Source: Deltaproteobacteria bacterium (lineage in GTDB: Bacteria > Desulfobacterota > Desulfuromonadia > Desulfuromonadales > BM103). From it: a stretch of DNA of 64,000 bases. Shown here piece by piece: positions 16,141 to 25,445 of the stretch. The notes beneath the pieces are model-generated. The model worked only from the letters and a program-made list of their open reading frames with translations. It did no database searches and was not told the origin of the DNA. Location: positions 1-64,000 of the forward strand of contig JAGXHL010000049.1 of NCBI GenBank assembly GCA_024636215.1. The letters are read 5' to 3'. The first letter of the stretch is position 1. Every line of letters begins with the position of its first letter. The position numbers were made by a program, and so were the translations under genes.

Positions 16141-17853
16141 ATGGCTCAAAGAATTGCCGTTGATCCAATTACCCGTATTGAAGGTCACCTGCGCATCGAA
16201 GCTCAGATCGATGGTGGCAAGATTGTTGATGCCTGGAGCTCGTCTACGGCCTTCCGCGGCATTGAAACGATTCTCAAGGGCCGCGATCCCCGGGATGCGC
16301 ATCATTTCACCCAGCGCTTCTGTGGTGTTTGTACCACGGTGCACTCCATGGCCAGCATTCGTGCCGTGGAAGATGCCCTGAACATCCAGATCCCTGATAA
16401 TGCCCGCCTGATCCGCAATCTGATCATGGGCATCCAGAACGTACAGGACCACGTGATTCACTTTTATCACCTGCATGCTCTCGACTGGGTCGACATCACC
16501 AGCGCCCTGGCCGCCGATCCTGCGGCCACAGCCAAATTCGCCCAGTCGATCTCCAACTGGCCGAACTCGAGCGTCACCTATTTCAAAGGCGTCAAGGAAA
16601 AGCTGGCGGCCTTTGCCGGCACCGGCCGCCTTGGCCCCTTCCAGAACGCTTACTGGGGACACAGTGCCTACAAGTTGCCACCGGAAGCCAACCTGATGGC
16701 AGTGGCCCACTACCTCGAAGCACTTGAGTGGCAGAAGGATGTCATCAAGATTCACGCAATCCTGGGCTCCAAAAATCCGCATCCGCAGACCTTTCTGGTC
16801 GGCGGCATGGCGATACCAATCGACCCGGATAGCCAGAACGCCATCAACGCTGACAAGATCGCTCACATCCGCAAGCTGTTGCGTAAAGCCCGCGCCTTTG
16901 TTGAGCAGGTCTACATCCCCGACCTTCTGGCGGTGGCACCCGCTTATCTCGACTGGGCCGGTATCGGCGGAGGCGTCGGCAATTTTCTCTCCTACGGTGA
17001 CTTCCCGATGGATAACAGCCCCGGCACCGGCAGTCTCTTCTTTCCCCGTGGCGTCATCATGGGTAAAGACCTGGCCAACGTCATGGAGATGGACGAGAAG
17101 CAGATCACTGAATACGTGACCCACTCCTGGTACAACTACTCTTCGGGCGACGACAAGGGGCTGCACCCCTACAAGGGCGAGACCACGCATAACTACACCG
17201 GCCCGAAACCACCCTACGAGTTCCTCGACACCGATGGCAAGTACTCCTGGGTCAAGTCGCCGCGCTACATGGATCAGCCGATGGAAGTCGGTCCGCTGGC
17301 ACGTGTCCTGGTCGCTTACGCCTCCGGGGTCACAGAGGTTGTCGATACTGTAAACTTCGTATTGAAAACTCTGGGAGCTCCCGCTTCAGCGCTCTTCTCG
17401 ACCCTCGGCCGCACCGCCGCCCGCGGCGTCGATGCTCTGCTGCTCGCCCAGAAGAACGAACTCTGGCTCGATCAACTGGCCGACAACATGGGCCGCGGTA
17501 TCTACGACACCTTCAACAAGGAAATGTGGGATCCGTCCACCTGGCCGAGTGAAGCTCAAGGCTTCGGTTACCACGAAGCTCCCCGCGGTGCCCTGGGCCA
17601 CTTTATCCGCATTGAAAACCAGAAGATCGCCAACTTTCAGGCGGTGGTTCCCTCGACCTGGAACGCCGGCCCCCGTGATGCTGCCGGGCAGATGGGGCCT
17701 TACGAATCGGCCCTGATCGGCACCCCGATCGCCGATGCGGAGAAACCCCTGGAGATCTTGCGGACCATCCACTCTTTCGATCCCTGCCTGGCCTGTGCCG
17801 TACACGTTATGGATGGCAAAGGCACAGAGATCGTCAAAGTTCGGGCCCTCTAA
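16141..17853 (+). CDS. hyaL: [NiFe]-hydrogenase large subunit
   Basis: A 570-residue catalytic subunit. The nickel ligands are in the L1 motif RFCGVCTTVH (Cys61, Cys64, His68) and the L2 motif DPCLACAVH (Cys549, Cys552, His555). The 15 residues after His555 are the peptide removed by the maturation protease after Ni insertion; that protease is two genes downstream. The protein oxidises H2 in the periplasm or at the outer face of the membrane. It is 3 bases from hyaS and 18 from hyaB. Confidence 0.97.
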   Translation: MAQRIAVDPITRIEGHLRIEAQIDGGKIVDAWSSSTAFRGIETILKGRDPRDAHHFTQRFCGVCTTVHSMASIRAVEDALNIQIPDNARLIRNLIMGIQNVQDHVIHFYHLHALDWVDITSALAADPAATAKFAQSISNWPNSSVTYFKGVKEKLAAFAGTGRLGPFQNAYWGHSAYKLPPEANLMAVAHYLEALEWQKDVIKIHAILGSKNPHPQTFLVGGMAIPIDPDSQNAINADKIAHIRKLLRKARAFVEQVYIPDLLAVAPAYLDWAGIGGGVGNFLSYGDFPMDNSPGTGSLFFPRGVIMGKDLANVMEMDEKQITEYVTHSWYNYSSGDDKGLHPYKGETTHNYTGPKPPYEFLDTDGKYSWVKSPRYMDQPMEVGPLARVLVAYASGVTEVVDTVNFVLKTLGAPASALFSTLGRTAARGVDALLLAQKNELWLDQLADNMGRGIYDTFNKEMWDPSTWPSEAQGFGYHEAPRGALGHFIRIENQKIANFQAVVPSTWNAGPRDAAGQMGPYESALIGTPIADAEKPLEILRTIHSFDPCLACAVHVMDGKGTEIVKVRAL

Positions 17854-17871
17854 AGGAAGGAGGCGCAGACC

Positions 17872-18525
17872 ATGCTAAAAATTTATTACGTATGGGAATG
17901 GCCGGTTCGCATTTGCCACTGGATCAACGTGCTCTCCATGATCATGTTATCAATCACCGGCCTTTTTATCGGCAGTCCGTTCGTAACCGCACCTGATCCA
18001 TCCATGTATGTCATGGGTTGGATGCGGTTTTTGCATTTTACTTTCGCCTACCTCTTTACTGTGTCGGTGGCGGCACGCATCATCTGGATGTTCATCGGCA
18101 ATCACCATGCTTCGTGGAAAGCCTTTTTCCCCTGGGTAAACGCCGAGGGGCGGCGTAACTTCATCAGGATGTTCCGTTACTACACCTTTACGGGTAAAAA
18201 AATCACCTACGAAGTTGGACACAACCCGGTAGCGGCAACGGCCTATGTCGGCATCTTCGCGCTGTTTATTTTTCAGATTATTTCAGGCTTTGCCATGTAT
18301 GGTCAGTTTGCTCCCGACGGTTTCTGGTACGGCCTGCTCGGCTGGATCAATATCCTGGTCGGCAACCAGTGGTTACGCCTGTTACACCACGGTGTCATGT
18401 GGTTGCTGGCAGGCTTTATTATCAACCATATCTACAGCGGCTGGCTGATGGATGTTAAAATGCGCAACGGCACCATGAGCGGGATCTTCAGCGGCTATCG
18501 TTTCATCGAACCGAAGGATCTTTAA
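17872..18525 (+). CDS. hyaB: Hydrogenase cytochrome b subunit
   Basis: A 217-residue integral membrane diheme cytochrome of the Ni/Fe-hydrogenase b-type family. About four hydrophobic segments are visible, with His residues placed for haem (RICHW, FLHFTFAY, LLHHGVMW, IINHIYSGW). It takes electrons from the small subunit into the quinone pool. A GGAAGGAGG ribosome-binding site precedes the ATG. Its stop overlaps the next start (TAATG). Confidence 0.93.
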   Translation: MLKIYYVWEWPVRICHWINVLSMIMLSITGLFIGSPFVTAPDPSMYVMGWMRFLHFTFAYLFTVSVAARIIWMFIGNHHASWKAFFPWVNAEGRRNFIRMFRYYTFTGKKITYEVGHNPVAATAYVGIFALFIFQIISGFAMYGQFAPDGFWYGLLGWINILVGNQWLRLLHHGVMWLLAGFIINHIYSGWLMDVKMRNGTMSGIFSGYRFIEPKDL

Positions 18526-19010
18526 TGTCAATCCTGGTCCTGGGGCTGGGCAATACGATCATGACTGATGACGGTTTCGGGGTGAAAGTGGTCACTAGAC
18601 TTTCATCCCGTTACCATTTTCAGGCTGGGGTGAAGCTGATTGACGGCGGCACTCTGGGTCTTGATCTGCTGCCCGAGCTTGAAGAGCTTGACTCCCTGCT
18701 CATCATTGATGCCCTCGATATGCGTGCGCAACCGGGTGCCATCTTCCGCCTCGAAGGTGAAGAGGTGCCGCGTGCCTTCGCCAGCAAACTCTCTGTCCAC
18801 CAGATGGGGCTGCAGGATCTGCTGGCCGTCGCTGAGTTCCAGGGACATGCACCGCGCAACCTGGTGGTTTGGGGTGTCCAGCCGGAATGCATCGAAATGG
18901 GCACCGAATTAACGGCAACCGTGGCGCAGACCATCGAACCGGTAGCAGAAAAAGTCCTCGAGGAGTTGCATGGCTGGGGAGTTCAGTACGAAGTAAAGGA
19001 CCCGGAGTAA
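18525..19010 (+). CDS. hyaP: Hydrogenase maturation protease
   Basis: A 161-residue endopeptidase of the HyaD/HybD/HycI family that removes the C-terminal peptide of the large subunit. Signature features are the N-terminal GLGNTIMTDDGFG with an acidic Ni-sensing residue, the central LLIIDALDM Asp, and the conserved His in SVHQMGLQDLL. It starts inside the hyaB stop codon, so translation is coupled. Confidence 0.95.
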   Translation: MSILVLGLGNTIMTDDGFGVKVVTRLSSRYHFQAGVKLIDGGTLGLDLLPELEELDSLLIIDALDMRAQPGAIFRLEGEEVPRAFASKLSVHQMGLQDLLAVAEFQGHAPRNLVVWGVQPECIEMGTELTATVAQTIEPVAEKVLEELHGWGVQYEVKDPE

Positions 19011-19013
19011 GTC

Positions 19014-19439
19014 GTGGTCAAGAGCACAAATCTGCAAAGATTTTTCCTCTTTCTTGTTCTGCTGACAGCTTTCATCCTTAGTGGCTGTAATCAAGAGAGA
19101 ACTGCCTATCCTGCTCGCGAGATGCCCGAGGGCATCCTCAAGGATGACAACCAGATACAGCGCGGCGAATCGCTTTTCATGGAGAAATGTGCCTCCTGTC
19201 ACGGCAAGCCCAGCGAGGGTCGTTCTGATCGCGCTGCCTTCTTTCATCCGCCCGCGCCTGATTTCACCGATGCACAGTATCGCCAGATGGATCCCGCCTA
19301 TCTTTACTGGCGTATGGACGTTGGCAAGACGGTGGAACCCTTCCGTTCACAAGGTTCTGTAATGCCCGCCTGGGGCATGCATTTAAGCGAAGAACAACTC
19401 TGGCAAATTGTCGCCTATCTGCAGGTCAGGGCACATTGA
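19014..19439 (+). CDS. Lipoprotein c-type cytochrome, last gene of hya operon
   Basis: A 141-residue monohaem cytochrome c. A signal peptide ends in the lipobox LSGC (Cys25). The haem site is CASCH at residues 59-63, and a Met in the C-terminal half (GSVMPAWGMH) is a likely axial ligand. It starts at GTG, 3 bases after hyaP. The position suggests it carries hydrogenase electrons into the periplasmic cytochrome network (inference). Confidence 0.9.
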   Translation: MVKSTNLQRFFLFLVLLTAFILSGCNQERTAYPAREMPEGILKDDNQIQRGESLFMEKCASCHGKPSEGRSDRAAFFHPPAPDFTDAQYRQMDPAYLYWRMDVGKTVEPFRSQGSVMPAWGMHLSEEQLWQIVAYLQVRAH

Positions 19440-19790
19440 ACGACCAAATTAATCCTAGTAAAACAGCATAAATAGCCCCTCTGCTCTTTTCAGCTAAAAA
19501 AACTCTTTTTTATTCTGACTAAATTTGATAAAGTGCCGCATTCGCGGCCTTTAAACAGAGGCCATACAACAAAGTCTTTGCAGCTGGAATTCTTGAATGA
19601 TGAAAACGTTGATTTTCAGACAAAGTCGTCCTGGAGTTAAACGAAGTTTTCATATTTGCAGAGCCTGAAAAGCGTCACTAATGTCTGGCTTGTTACTGGT
19701 TAATACGGTGACAGGCCTCTTCTTTTTTACGCAATCAAGAGTTTAAAAACTGTGGGAAAGGAGCTTTTCCACAAACAGGGGAGTCTCACC
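19440..19790. other. Intergenic region before pckA
   Basis: About 350 bases with no gene. It has A/T-rich tracts near 19495-19515 and a near-perfect small stem around 19533-19553 (AAGTGCCGC / GCGGCCTT). A weak TTGATA box precedes that stem. Nothing matching a known riboswitch was seen. Confidence 0.4.
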
Positions 19791-21371
19791 ATGTCAAACC
19801 TTACCGCCCAGGATCTCGGACTGAAGAACGTCGGCACGGTCCGTCACAATCTCGGCTATGACGAGTTGTTTGAGCTGGAAAACAACAATGCAGAAGGTGC
19901 TGTTTCAGAGAATGGCACCATGATGATCGACACGGGCAAGTTCACTGGCCGCTCACCAAAAGATAAGTACTTTGTCCATCAGAAGCCGTCTTCGGAGAAT
20001 ATCGCCTGGGGAAAAATCAACAAGGCCATGGCTCCCGAGGTTTTTGACGAGCTTTATCGTGAAGTCATCGAACATCTCGACGGCAAAGACCTGTTTGTGA
20101 CCGATGGTTTCTGTGGGGCCAACGAAAAGACCCGCACCTCTGCCCGTTTTGTCACCGAGTATGCCTGGCAGTCGCACTTCGTCAAGAACATGTTCATCCG
20201 CCCGACAGAAAGTGAACTCGCTGAATTTTCTCCACAGTTCACCGTCTATAACGCCTGCAGCCTGACCAACCAGAACTGGGAAAGGCATGGCCTCAACTCT
20301 GAAGTTTTCGTGGTCTTTAATATCGAGAAGAATATCGCTATCATCGGCGGCACCTGGTACGGCGGCGAGATGAAAAAAGGCATCTTCACCATGATGAACT
20401 ACTGGCTGCCGCTGCAGGGGATTCTCTCCATGCATTGTTCAGCAAACGTTGGGAAAGATGGCGATGTAGCTCTTTTCTTCGGCCTCTCTGGAACCGGCAA
20501 GACGACACTCTCCACCGACCCCAAGCGCAAGCTGATCGGCGATGATGAGCACGGTTGGGATGATGATGGCATCTTCAACTTCGAAGGGGGCTGTTACGCC
20601 AAGACTATTAACCTGAGTGAAGAGAACGAACCGGAGATCTACAAAGCGATCCAGCGCAATGCTCTGCTGGAAAACGTGGTTGCTGACGATAGCGGTGTGA
20701 TTGATTTTGACAGTGATGCCAAAACTGAGAATACCCGGGTCTCCTACCCGATTGACCATATCGAAAATCACGACCCGAACCTTAAAGGTGGTCACCCTAA
20801 GAACATTATCTTCCTCACCTGTGATGCCTTCGGCGTTCTTCCTCCGGTCTCCAAACTGACTAAAGAGCAGGCAATGTATTACTTCCTTTCCGGTTATACC
20901 GCGAAGGTTGCCGGTACCGAGCGTGGGGTTACCGAACCCCAGGCGACTTTCTCAGCCTGCTTCGGCGAAGCTTTCCTGCCATTGCATCCAACGGCTTATG
21001 CAAAACTTTTGGGTGAAAAGATGGAAAAATACGACGTCAAGGCCTACCTGGTTAACACCGGCTGGGTCGGCGGCGGTTACGGTGTCGGCAGCCGTATGAG
21101 TATCAAGGCGACCCGCGCCTGCATCAACGCGATTCTTGACGGCAGCATCAATCATGTCGAGTTCGATCAGACCCGCTGGTTCCGTCTTAATATTCCCAAG
21201 AGTCTGCCCGGTGTCGAAACCAATCTGCTCAACCCCCGTAACGCCTGGCAAGACAAAGAGTCGTTCGACAACACAGCCAACAGGTTGGCGGGAATGTTCA
21301 TCGAGAACTTTAAAAAATACACGTCTGCCAATGATGATTTTGATTTCACCCAGGCTGGACCGAAGGTCTGA
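19791..21371 (+). CDS. pckA: Phosphoenolpyruvate carboxykinase (ATP)
   Basis: A 526-residue enzyme converting oxaloacetate and ATP to phosphoenolpyruvate, CO2 and ADP, the entry to gluconeogenesis. RSPKDK near residues 54-59, the P-loop GLSGTGKT at 231-238 and the metal-binding DDEHGW at 251-256 are intact. The frame is open from a GTG at 19752, but the ATG at 19791 has an AGGGGAG ribosome-binding site and gives the normal family length. It is a single gene followed by a strong terminator. Confidence 0.97.
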   Translation: MSNLTAQDLGLKNVGTVRHNLGYDELFELENNNAEGAVSENGTMMIDTGKFTGRSPKDKYFVHQKPSSENIAWGKINKAMAPEVFDELYREVIEHLDGKDLFVTDGFCGANEKTRTSARFVTEYAWQSHFVKNMFIRPTESELAEFSPQFTVYNACSLTNQNWERHGLNSEVFVVFNIEKNIAIIGGTWYGGEMKKGIFTMMNYWLPLQGILSMHCSANVGKDGDVALFFGLSGTGKTTLSTDPKRKLIGDDEHGWDDDGIFNFEGGCYAKTINLSEENEPEIYKAIQRNALLENVVADDSGVIDFDSDAKTENTRVSYPIDHIENHDPNLKGGHPKNIIFLTCDAFGVLPPVSKLTKEQAMYYFLSGYTAKVAGTERGVTEPQATFSACFGEAFLPLHPTAYAKLLGEKMEKYDVKAYLVNTGWVGGGYGVGSRMSIKATRACINAILDGSINHVEFDQTRWFRLNIPKSLPGVETNLLNPRNAWQDKESFDNTANRLAGMFIENFKKYTSANDDFDFTQAGPKV

Positions 21372-21395
21372 TTCCAGCTTCAATAAGCAATCGGT

Positions 21396-21418
21396 AAGGG
21401 GCGCCCGCGGCGCCCCTT
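21396..21418 (+). terminator. Terminator after pckA
   Basis: Ten-base perfect arms AAGGGGCGCC / GGCGCCCCTT with a 3-base loop, 24 bases after the pckA stop, followed by a short ATCTATTT tail. Confidence 0.8.
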
Positions 21419-21518
21419 ATCTATTTGTGATTGAGAACAGCTGGCAATGGCCTTGACCAGCTCAGTATTTAGCCGGGGTCAGCTGCGATCGACGACAGTT
21501 TGGACCTGACTTGAGGTA

Positions 21519-21546
21519 TTGACAAGCGACTTCGGCCGTTTAGATT
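21519..21546 (+). promoter_or_regulatory. Candidate promoter of the asparaginase-like gene
   Basis: A perfect TTGACA at 21519-21524 and TAGATT at 21541-21546 are separated by 16 bases, 38 bases before the ATG. Confidence 0.6.
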
Positions 21547-21584
21547 GTAGAGTAACAAGCTTTAAGCACTGAGAAAGCGTTCTT

Positions 21585-22067
21585 ATGCATCTTGAAATTT
21601 TCACCACCGGCGGTACGATCGATAAGGTTTACTTCGATGCCAAAAGCACGTTTGAAGTCGGTGAACCGCAGATTCTCGAGGTCTTGCGTGAAGCCAACCT
21701 GAGTATCGATTACCGGGTGACTCCATTGCTGCGCAAGGACAGCCTTGAATTGACCGATGGGGACAGGGCACAGATACGCCAGAGCGTTGCAAGGTCAACA
21801 GCCAGACAGATTGTCATTACGCACGGCACGGACACCATGACAGAGACAGCCGGAGCCCTTACCGGAATCACTGGAAAATCGATCGTTCTGACCGGAGCCA
21901 TGCAACCGGCCCGGTTTCGATTTACAGATGCCGTGTTTAATATCGCCAGTGCCATGATGGCCGCACAGATACTTCCTGAAGGGGTTTACATTGTCATGCA
22001 TGGCAAAGTGTTCGATCCGGCCACGACCCGCAAGAATGTCGAGATGAACCGCTTCGAGGAAAACTGA
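21585..22067 (+). CDS. Single-domain asparaginase-like protein
   Basis: A 160-residue protein equal to the N-terminal, catalytic-threonine half of L-asparaginases: the first motif TGGTIDK, and the second ITHGTDTMTETA carrying the Thr-Asp pair. Classical asparaginases have about 330 residues and need a C-terminal domain. This frame ends cleanly before a terminator. Short stand-alone versions are a known class, so it need not be a truncation, but its substrate is uncertain. Confidence 0.85.
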   Translation: MHLEIFTTGGTIDKVYFDAKSTFEVGEPQILEVLREANLSIDYRVTPLLRKDSLELTDGDRAQIRQSVARSTARQIVITHGTDTMTETAGALTGITGKSIVLTGAMQPARFRFTDAVFNIASAMMAAQILPEGVYIVMHGKVFDPATTRKNVEMNRFEEN

Positions 22068-22124
22068 CGAGATAGTGCGGGATGCGCTGAGCACCTCTTT
22101 CTGCTGTTGACCCCGAAAAAAAGG

Positions 22125-22147
22125 CGCAAAGAGCATGACTCTTTGCG
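22125..22147. terminator. Bidirectional terminator
   Basis: Nine-base arms CGCAAAGAG / CTCTTTGCG with a 5-base loop. A TCTTTTTCTTCT run follows on the plus strand and TTTTTTT on the minus strand, between the convergent asparaginase-like and aapP genes. Confidence 0.9.
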
Positions 22148-22172
22148 TCTTTTTCTTCTATTAACCTTCGGA

Positions 22173-22943
22173 CTAAAGGATCTGACTCAAGAACAGCCGG
22201 GTCCTCTCATTTTGCGGATTAGCGAAGAAGTCGTGGGGATTGTTCTCCTCAACAACCTGGCCGTCGTCCATAAACATCACGCGATCGGCGACACTCTTGG
22301 CAAAACCCATTTCGTGGGTGACAACCAGCATCGTCATGCCTTCTTCGGCCAGGTCGATCATGACGTCGAGGACTTCCTTGATCATTTCCGGATCCAGAGC
22401 CGAAGTCGGTTCGTCGAACAGCATCACTTCCGGCTTCATGCAGAGACTGCGGGCAATAGCGACACGTTGCTGTTGGCCCCCTGAGAGTTGTCCGGGATAT
22501 TTCAGAGCTTGCTCGGCAATATGGACCTTCTCCAGGTACATCATGGCAAGTTCTTCCGCTTCCTTCTTCGGTGTCTTGCGGACCCAGATCGGACCCAGGG
22601 TCAGATTCTCGAGAATCGTCAGATGCGGGAAGAGATTAAAGTGCTGGAAGACCATGCCGACTTCTGCCCGGACCTTCTCAATGTTCTTGATGTCATTGGT
22701 CAACTCCGTGCCGTTGACGATAATCTGCCCACGCTGATGTTCTTCCAGCCGGTTGATACAACGAATCAAGGTTGATTTCCCCGAACCTGAAGGCCCGCAG
22801 ATAACAATCCGCTCACCCAGCTTCACTTTCAGGTTGATGTCGCTTAAGACGTGGAAGTCACCATACCACTTGTGCATGCTGTTGACTTCAATGATCGGGG
22901 CCTGGTCCGGTTTGATCGTCGTTTGTGTTTCGGTTTCGTTCAT
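22173..22943 (-). CDS. aapP: Amino-acid ABC transporter, ATPase
   Basis: A 256-residue ATPase of the polar amino-acid uptake family. It has Walker [11 protein letters not shown]-loop [10 protein letters not shown], signature [15 protein letters not shown], Walker [14 protein letters not shown] and the H-loop VVTHEMGFA. It energises the two permeases encoded directly upstream in the same minus-strand operon. Length and gene order match AapP of general L-amino-acid transporters. Confidence 0.95.
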   Translation of the reverse strand: MNETETQTTIKPDQAPIIEVNSMHKWYGDFHVLSDINLKVKLGERIVICGPSGSGKSTLIRCINRLEEHQRGQIIVNGTELTNDIKNIEKVRAEVGMVFQHFNLFPHLTILENLTLGPIWVRKTPKKEAEELAMMYLEKVHIAEQALKYPGQLSGGQQQRVAIARSLCMKPEVMLFDEPTSALDPEMIKEVLDVMIDLAEEGMTMLVVTHEMGFAKSVADRVMFMDDGQVVEENNPHDFFANPQNERTRLFLSQIL

Positions 22944-22975
22944 AAATCTCTCGCAAGTTGCGGCCTGCTGAAGGA

Positions 22976-24070
22976 TCAGCGGCCCGTATGCAATACTTTT
23001 TCCAATTTTCGACTGTAGCTCGACATAGCGTAGCAGCAGATGAAGTAAAGAACCGCCAGGAAAAGGTAGGCTTCAGTCGAGTAGCCGGTCCACTGTGGGT
23101 TCGACAAGGTCACCTTGGTGGTCTTCAAGACGTCGTAGAGAGCAATAATGACAACCAGAGAGGTGTCTTTAAAGGCTGAAAGCAGGATACCCACAGTTGG
23201 CGGAATAACAATCTTCAGCGCCTGGGGCAGTATGATCAGCCGCATGGTCTGGTTGTAATTCAGGCCGAGAGAGTCGGCTGCCTCAAACTGGCCGCGAGAC
23301 ATTGCCTGTAGTCCACCACGTACAACCTCGGCGATATAAGCGGCCGTGAACAGGATGATTGCCACCTGGGCGCGTAACACCTTGTCGATCGTTACCCCTT
23401 CGGGCAAAAAGAGCGGGAACAGGATCGAGGACATGAAGAGCAGACTGATCAGCGGCACGCCACGGATCATTTCGATGTAGACCACGCAAAGCGTTTTGAT
23501 CGCCGGCATCCTCGACTGCCGCCCGAGAGCCAGCAGCACACCGAGAGGATAAGCTGCGACCATACCGAAGAAGGACAGCATGAAGGTCAGCGGCAGTCCG
23601 CTCCACTGGGCCGTTTCCACCACCGGCATGCCGAAGACGCCACCGTACATCAGGGTGCCCATGACAATCAGGCCAATCAGCCAGTAAACACCGAGGGATT
23701 TTTTCCAGCGTTTGGTGTCCTTGGAGTAGAACACCAGGCCGAGCAGAAGCAGCATGGCGCAGCCAGGGCGCCAATGTTCACCTTGTGGGAAGAAGCCAAA
23801 GATGATGAAGCTGATGTTCTGGGGAATGATTGACCAACAGGCCCCCTCGATATCTCGACAGCCCTCGGCGGGGCCGTTCCAGACACTGTCGATGAAAGCC
23901 CAGCTGAAGAATGGCGGGACGACCTGCCAGAGGAAAAAAGCGAACAGGATGGTCAACAGCGAGTTGTACCAGGTGTTAAACAGGTTGCCATGCAGCCAGC
24001 CGATCACACCGACTTCGGTGACGGGAGGCTTGAGATATTCTCGGGTGGGAGCCGGATTCGCTGCACTCAT
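22976..24070 (-). CDS. aapM: Amino-acid ABC transporter, permease 2
   Basis: A 364-residue inner-membrane permease. The C-terminal half is the HisM/GlnP-type translocation domain with the coupling-helix EAA motif near [20 protein letters not shown]. The N-terminal extension with further membrane helices is typical of AapM rather than the shorter GltJ/GltK proteins. It lies 4 bases from aapQ. Confidence 0.92.
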   Translation of the reverse strand: MSAANPAPTREYLKPPVTEVGVIGWLHGNLFNTWYNSLLTILFAFFLWQVVPPFFSWAFIDSVWNGPAEGCRDIEGACWSIIPQNISFIIFGFFPQGEHWRPGCAMLLLLGLVFYSKDTKRWKKSLGVYWLIGLIVMGTLMYGGVFGMPVVETAQWSGLPLTFMLSFFGMVAAYPLGVLLALGRQSRMPAIKTLCVVYIEMIRGVPLISLLFMSSILFPLFLPEGVTIDKVLRAQVAIILFTAAYIAEVVRGGLQAMSRGQFEAADSLGLNYNQTMRLIILPQALKIVIPPTVGILLSAFKDTSLVVIIALYDVLKTTKVTLSNPQWTGYSTEAYLFLAVLYFICCYAMSSYSRKLEKVLHTGR

Positions 24071-24074
24071 AAGA

Positions 24075-25274
24075 TCACCTCTCCACCAGAGCCATTTTTT
24101 TGTTGTACCAGTTCATGAATAAAGAGGTCGACAGACTGAAGAACAGGTAGATGAGCATGATCAGAGCCACGCCTTCAATCGCCTGCCCGGTCTGATTGAT
24201 CGTCGTGTTGGTAACAGCGACGAAATCAGCGTAGCCAATGGCGATCGCCAGGGAGCTGTTCTTGGTCAGGTTTAGCATCTGACTGGTCAGCGGCGGGATA
24301 ATCACACGTAGCGCCTGGGGCAGCACCACCAGGCGCAGAACCTGTCCGGAACGCAGGCCGACCGCTTTGGCGGCCTCGACCTGGCCATGGCCAACCGACT
24401 GGATGCCGGCGCGCACGATCTCGGCGACGAAGGCTGCGGTATAAAAGACCAGGCCGAGCAACAGAGCGCTGAATTCAGGGCTGACTGTGACGCCGCCGCT
24501 GAAATTAAAGCCACGCAGCTCCGGGAGGTCCATGGCGGTAGGAGCCCCGGCGAAAACCCAGGCCAGCAGAGGCAGACCTATACAGAGTGCGAGAGTCACG
24601 CTGATGGTTGGGAAGATCTGTCCGGTTTGTGCCTGCCTGCGCTTGCCCCAGCGGTTTAGAAACCAGCCTGTCGCCAGAGCAACAACGAATGCCCAGCCCA
24701 TGGTTCCGTGCACAGCATGTGCTTCGGGGACACCGAAGATGAGCCCACGATTGCAGAGGAAAACACCCTCAAAAGGGTTGAGCGCCTGGCGTGGCGAGGG
24801 GAAAGATTCGTAAAAAATTGCATACCAGAAAAACAGCTGCAAGAGCACCGGAATGTTCTGCATCACTTCGATGTAGCCCGCGGCGATTTTAGACACCAGC
24901 CAGTTGGTCGAGAGCCGGAAGACACCGATCAAAGCGCCGAGGATAATTGTAAAAAAAACTCCGATGAAGGAAACCTTCAAGGTGTTCAGGGCACCAACCA
25001 GGAGGGCATCGGCATAGCTGTCAGCAGCAGAATATTCAATGATCGACTCACCGATTTCGAAGCTGGCTTCCTTATCGAGAAAACCGAACCCGGTGGCGAT
25101 CGACTGCCGCTCGAGGTTGGCCTGGGTGTTGCTGTAGAGGTAGTAACTGACAACAGCAACCAGTAACAGAGCAACAACCTGAAAGACAATCGCCCTCTTC
25201 TCCGGGTTTCGCCAGAATGGTACCTCACTCGGCAGCAACCCTGCTTCTGTTGTAATAACCGGATCTTTTTTCAC
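24075..25274 (-). CDS. aapQ: Amino-acid ABC transporter, permease 1
   Basis: A 399-residue permease partner of AapM. It has an N-terminal membrane segment (about 28-47), a large periplasmic insertion with hydrophobic helices, and the conserved EAA loop (EAAKAVGLRSGQVLRLVVLP). Size agrees with AapQ (about 400 residues). It is separated from aapJ by a strong hairpin and repeats that probably lower its expression relative to the binding protein. Confidence 0.92.
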   Translation of the reverse strand: MKKDPVITTEAGLLPSEVPFWRNPEKRAIVFQVVALLLVAVVSYYLYSNTQANLERQSIATGFGFLDKEASFEIGESIIEYSAADSYADALLVGALNTLKVSFIGVFFTIILGALIGVFRLSTNWLVSKIAAGYIEVMQNIPVLLQLFFWYAIFYESFPSPRQALNPFEGVFLCNRGLIFGVPEAHAVHGTMGWAFVVALATGWFLNRWGKRRQAQTGQIFPTISVTLALCIGLPLLAWVFAGAPTAMDLPELRGFNFSGGVTVSPEFSALLLGLVFYTAAFVAEIVRAGIQSVGHGQVEAAKAVGLRSGQVLRLVVLPQALRVIIPPLTSQMLNLTKNSSLAIAIGYADFVAVTNTTINQTGQAIEGVALIMLIYLFFSLSTSLFMNWYNKKMALVER

Positions 25275-25313
25275 AAAGAATCCTGTCGCTTTAACGTTTA
25301 AACACGTTTCTGA

Positions 25314-25393
25314 ATGGGCCAGGGTTTTACAAATTCGCCAAGGATTTTATAAATGGGCCGGGGTTTTTATTAAATGGAGCAGGGTTTTAATAA
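25314..25393. repeat. Four degenerate tandem repeats between aapJ and aapQ
   Basis: Four units of 19-21 bases begin near 25314, 25334, 25353 and 25374. The consensus is about ATGGGCCAGGGTTTTAYAA. They lie between the intercistronic hairpin and the aapQ start. They do not encode protein in a continuous frame with aapQ. Their function is unknown. Confidence 0.7.
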
Positions 25394-25397
25394 ACAC

Positions 25398-25427
25398 GGG
25401 GGAGGGGCCGCGTGCGGCCCCTCCCCC
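25398..25427 (-). terminator. Strong intercistronic stem-loop after aapJ
   Basis: A perfect 14-base stem (GGGGGAGGGGCCGC and its complement), 18 bases after the aapJ stop. On the minus strand it is followed by a mixed TTTATTAAAA tail. It probably acts as a partial terminator and mRNA 3'-end stabiliser, so the binding protein outnumbers the permeases. Confidence 0.8.
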
Positions 25428-25445
25428 GGGAGTTATTAAAAAGAC

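Noticed and set aside
15895..17190. 431-residue minus-strand open frame opposite hyaS/hyaL
   Set aside because: Mirror of the hydrogenase genes; their metal-binding motifs prove the plus-strand reading.
19525..19556. Possible terminator or riboswitch stem before pckA
   Set aside because: The stem is imperfect and lacks a T-run, and no known riboswitch consensus was seen.
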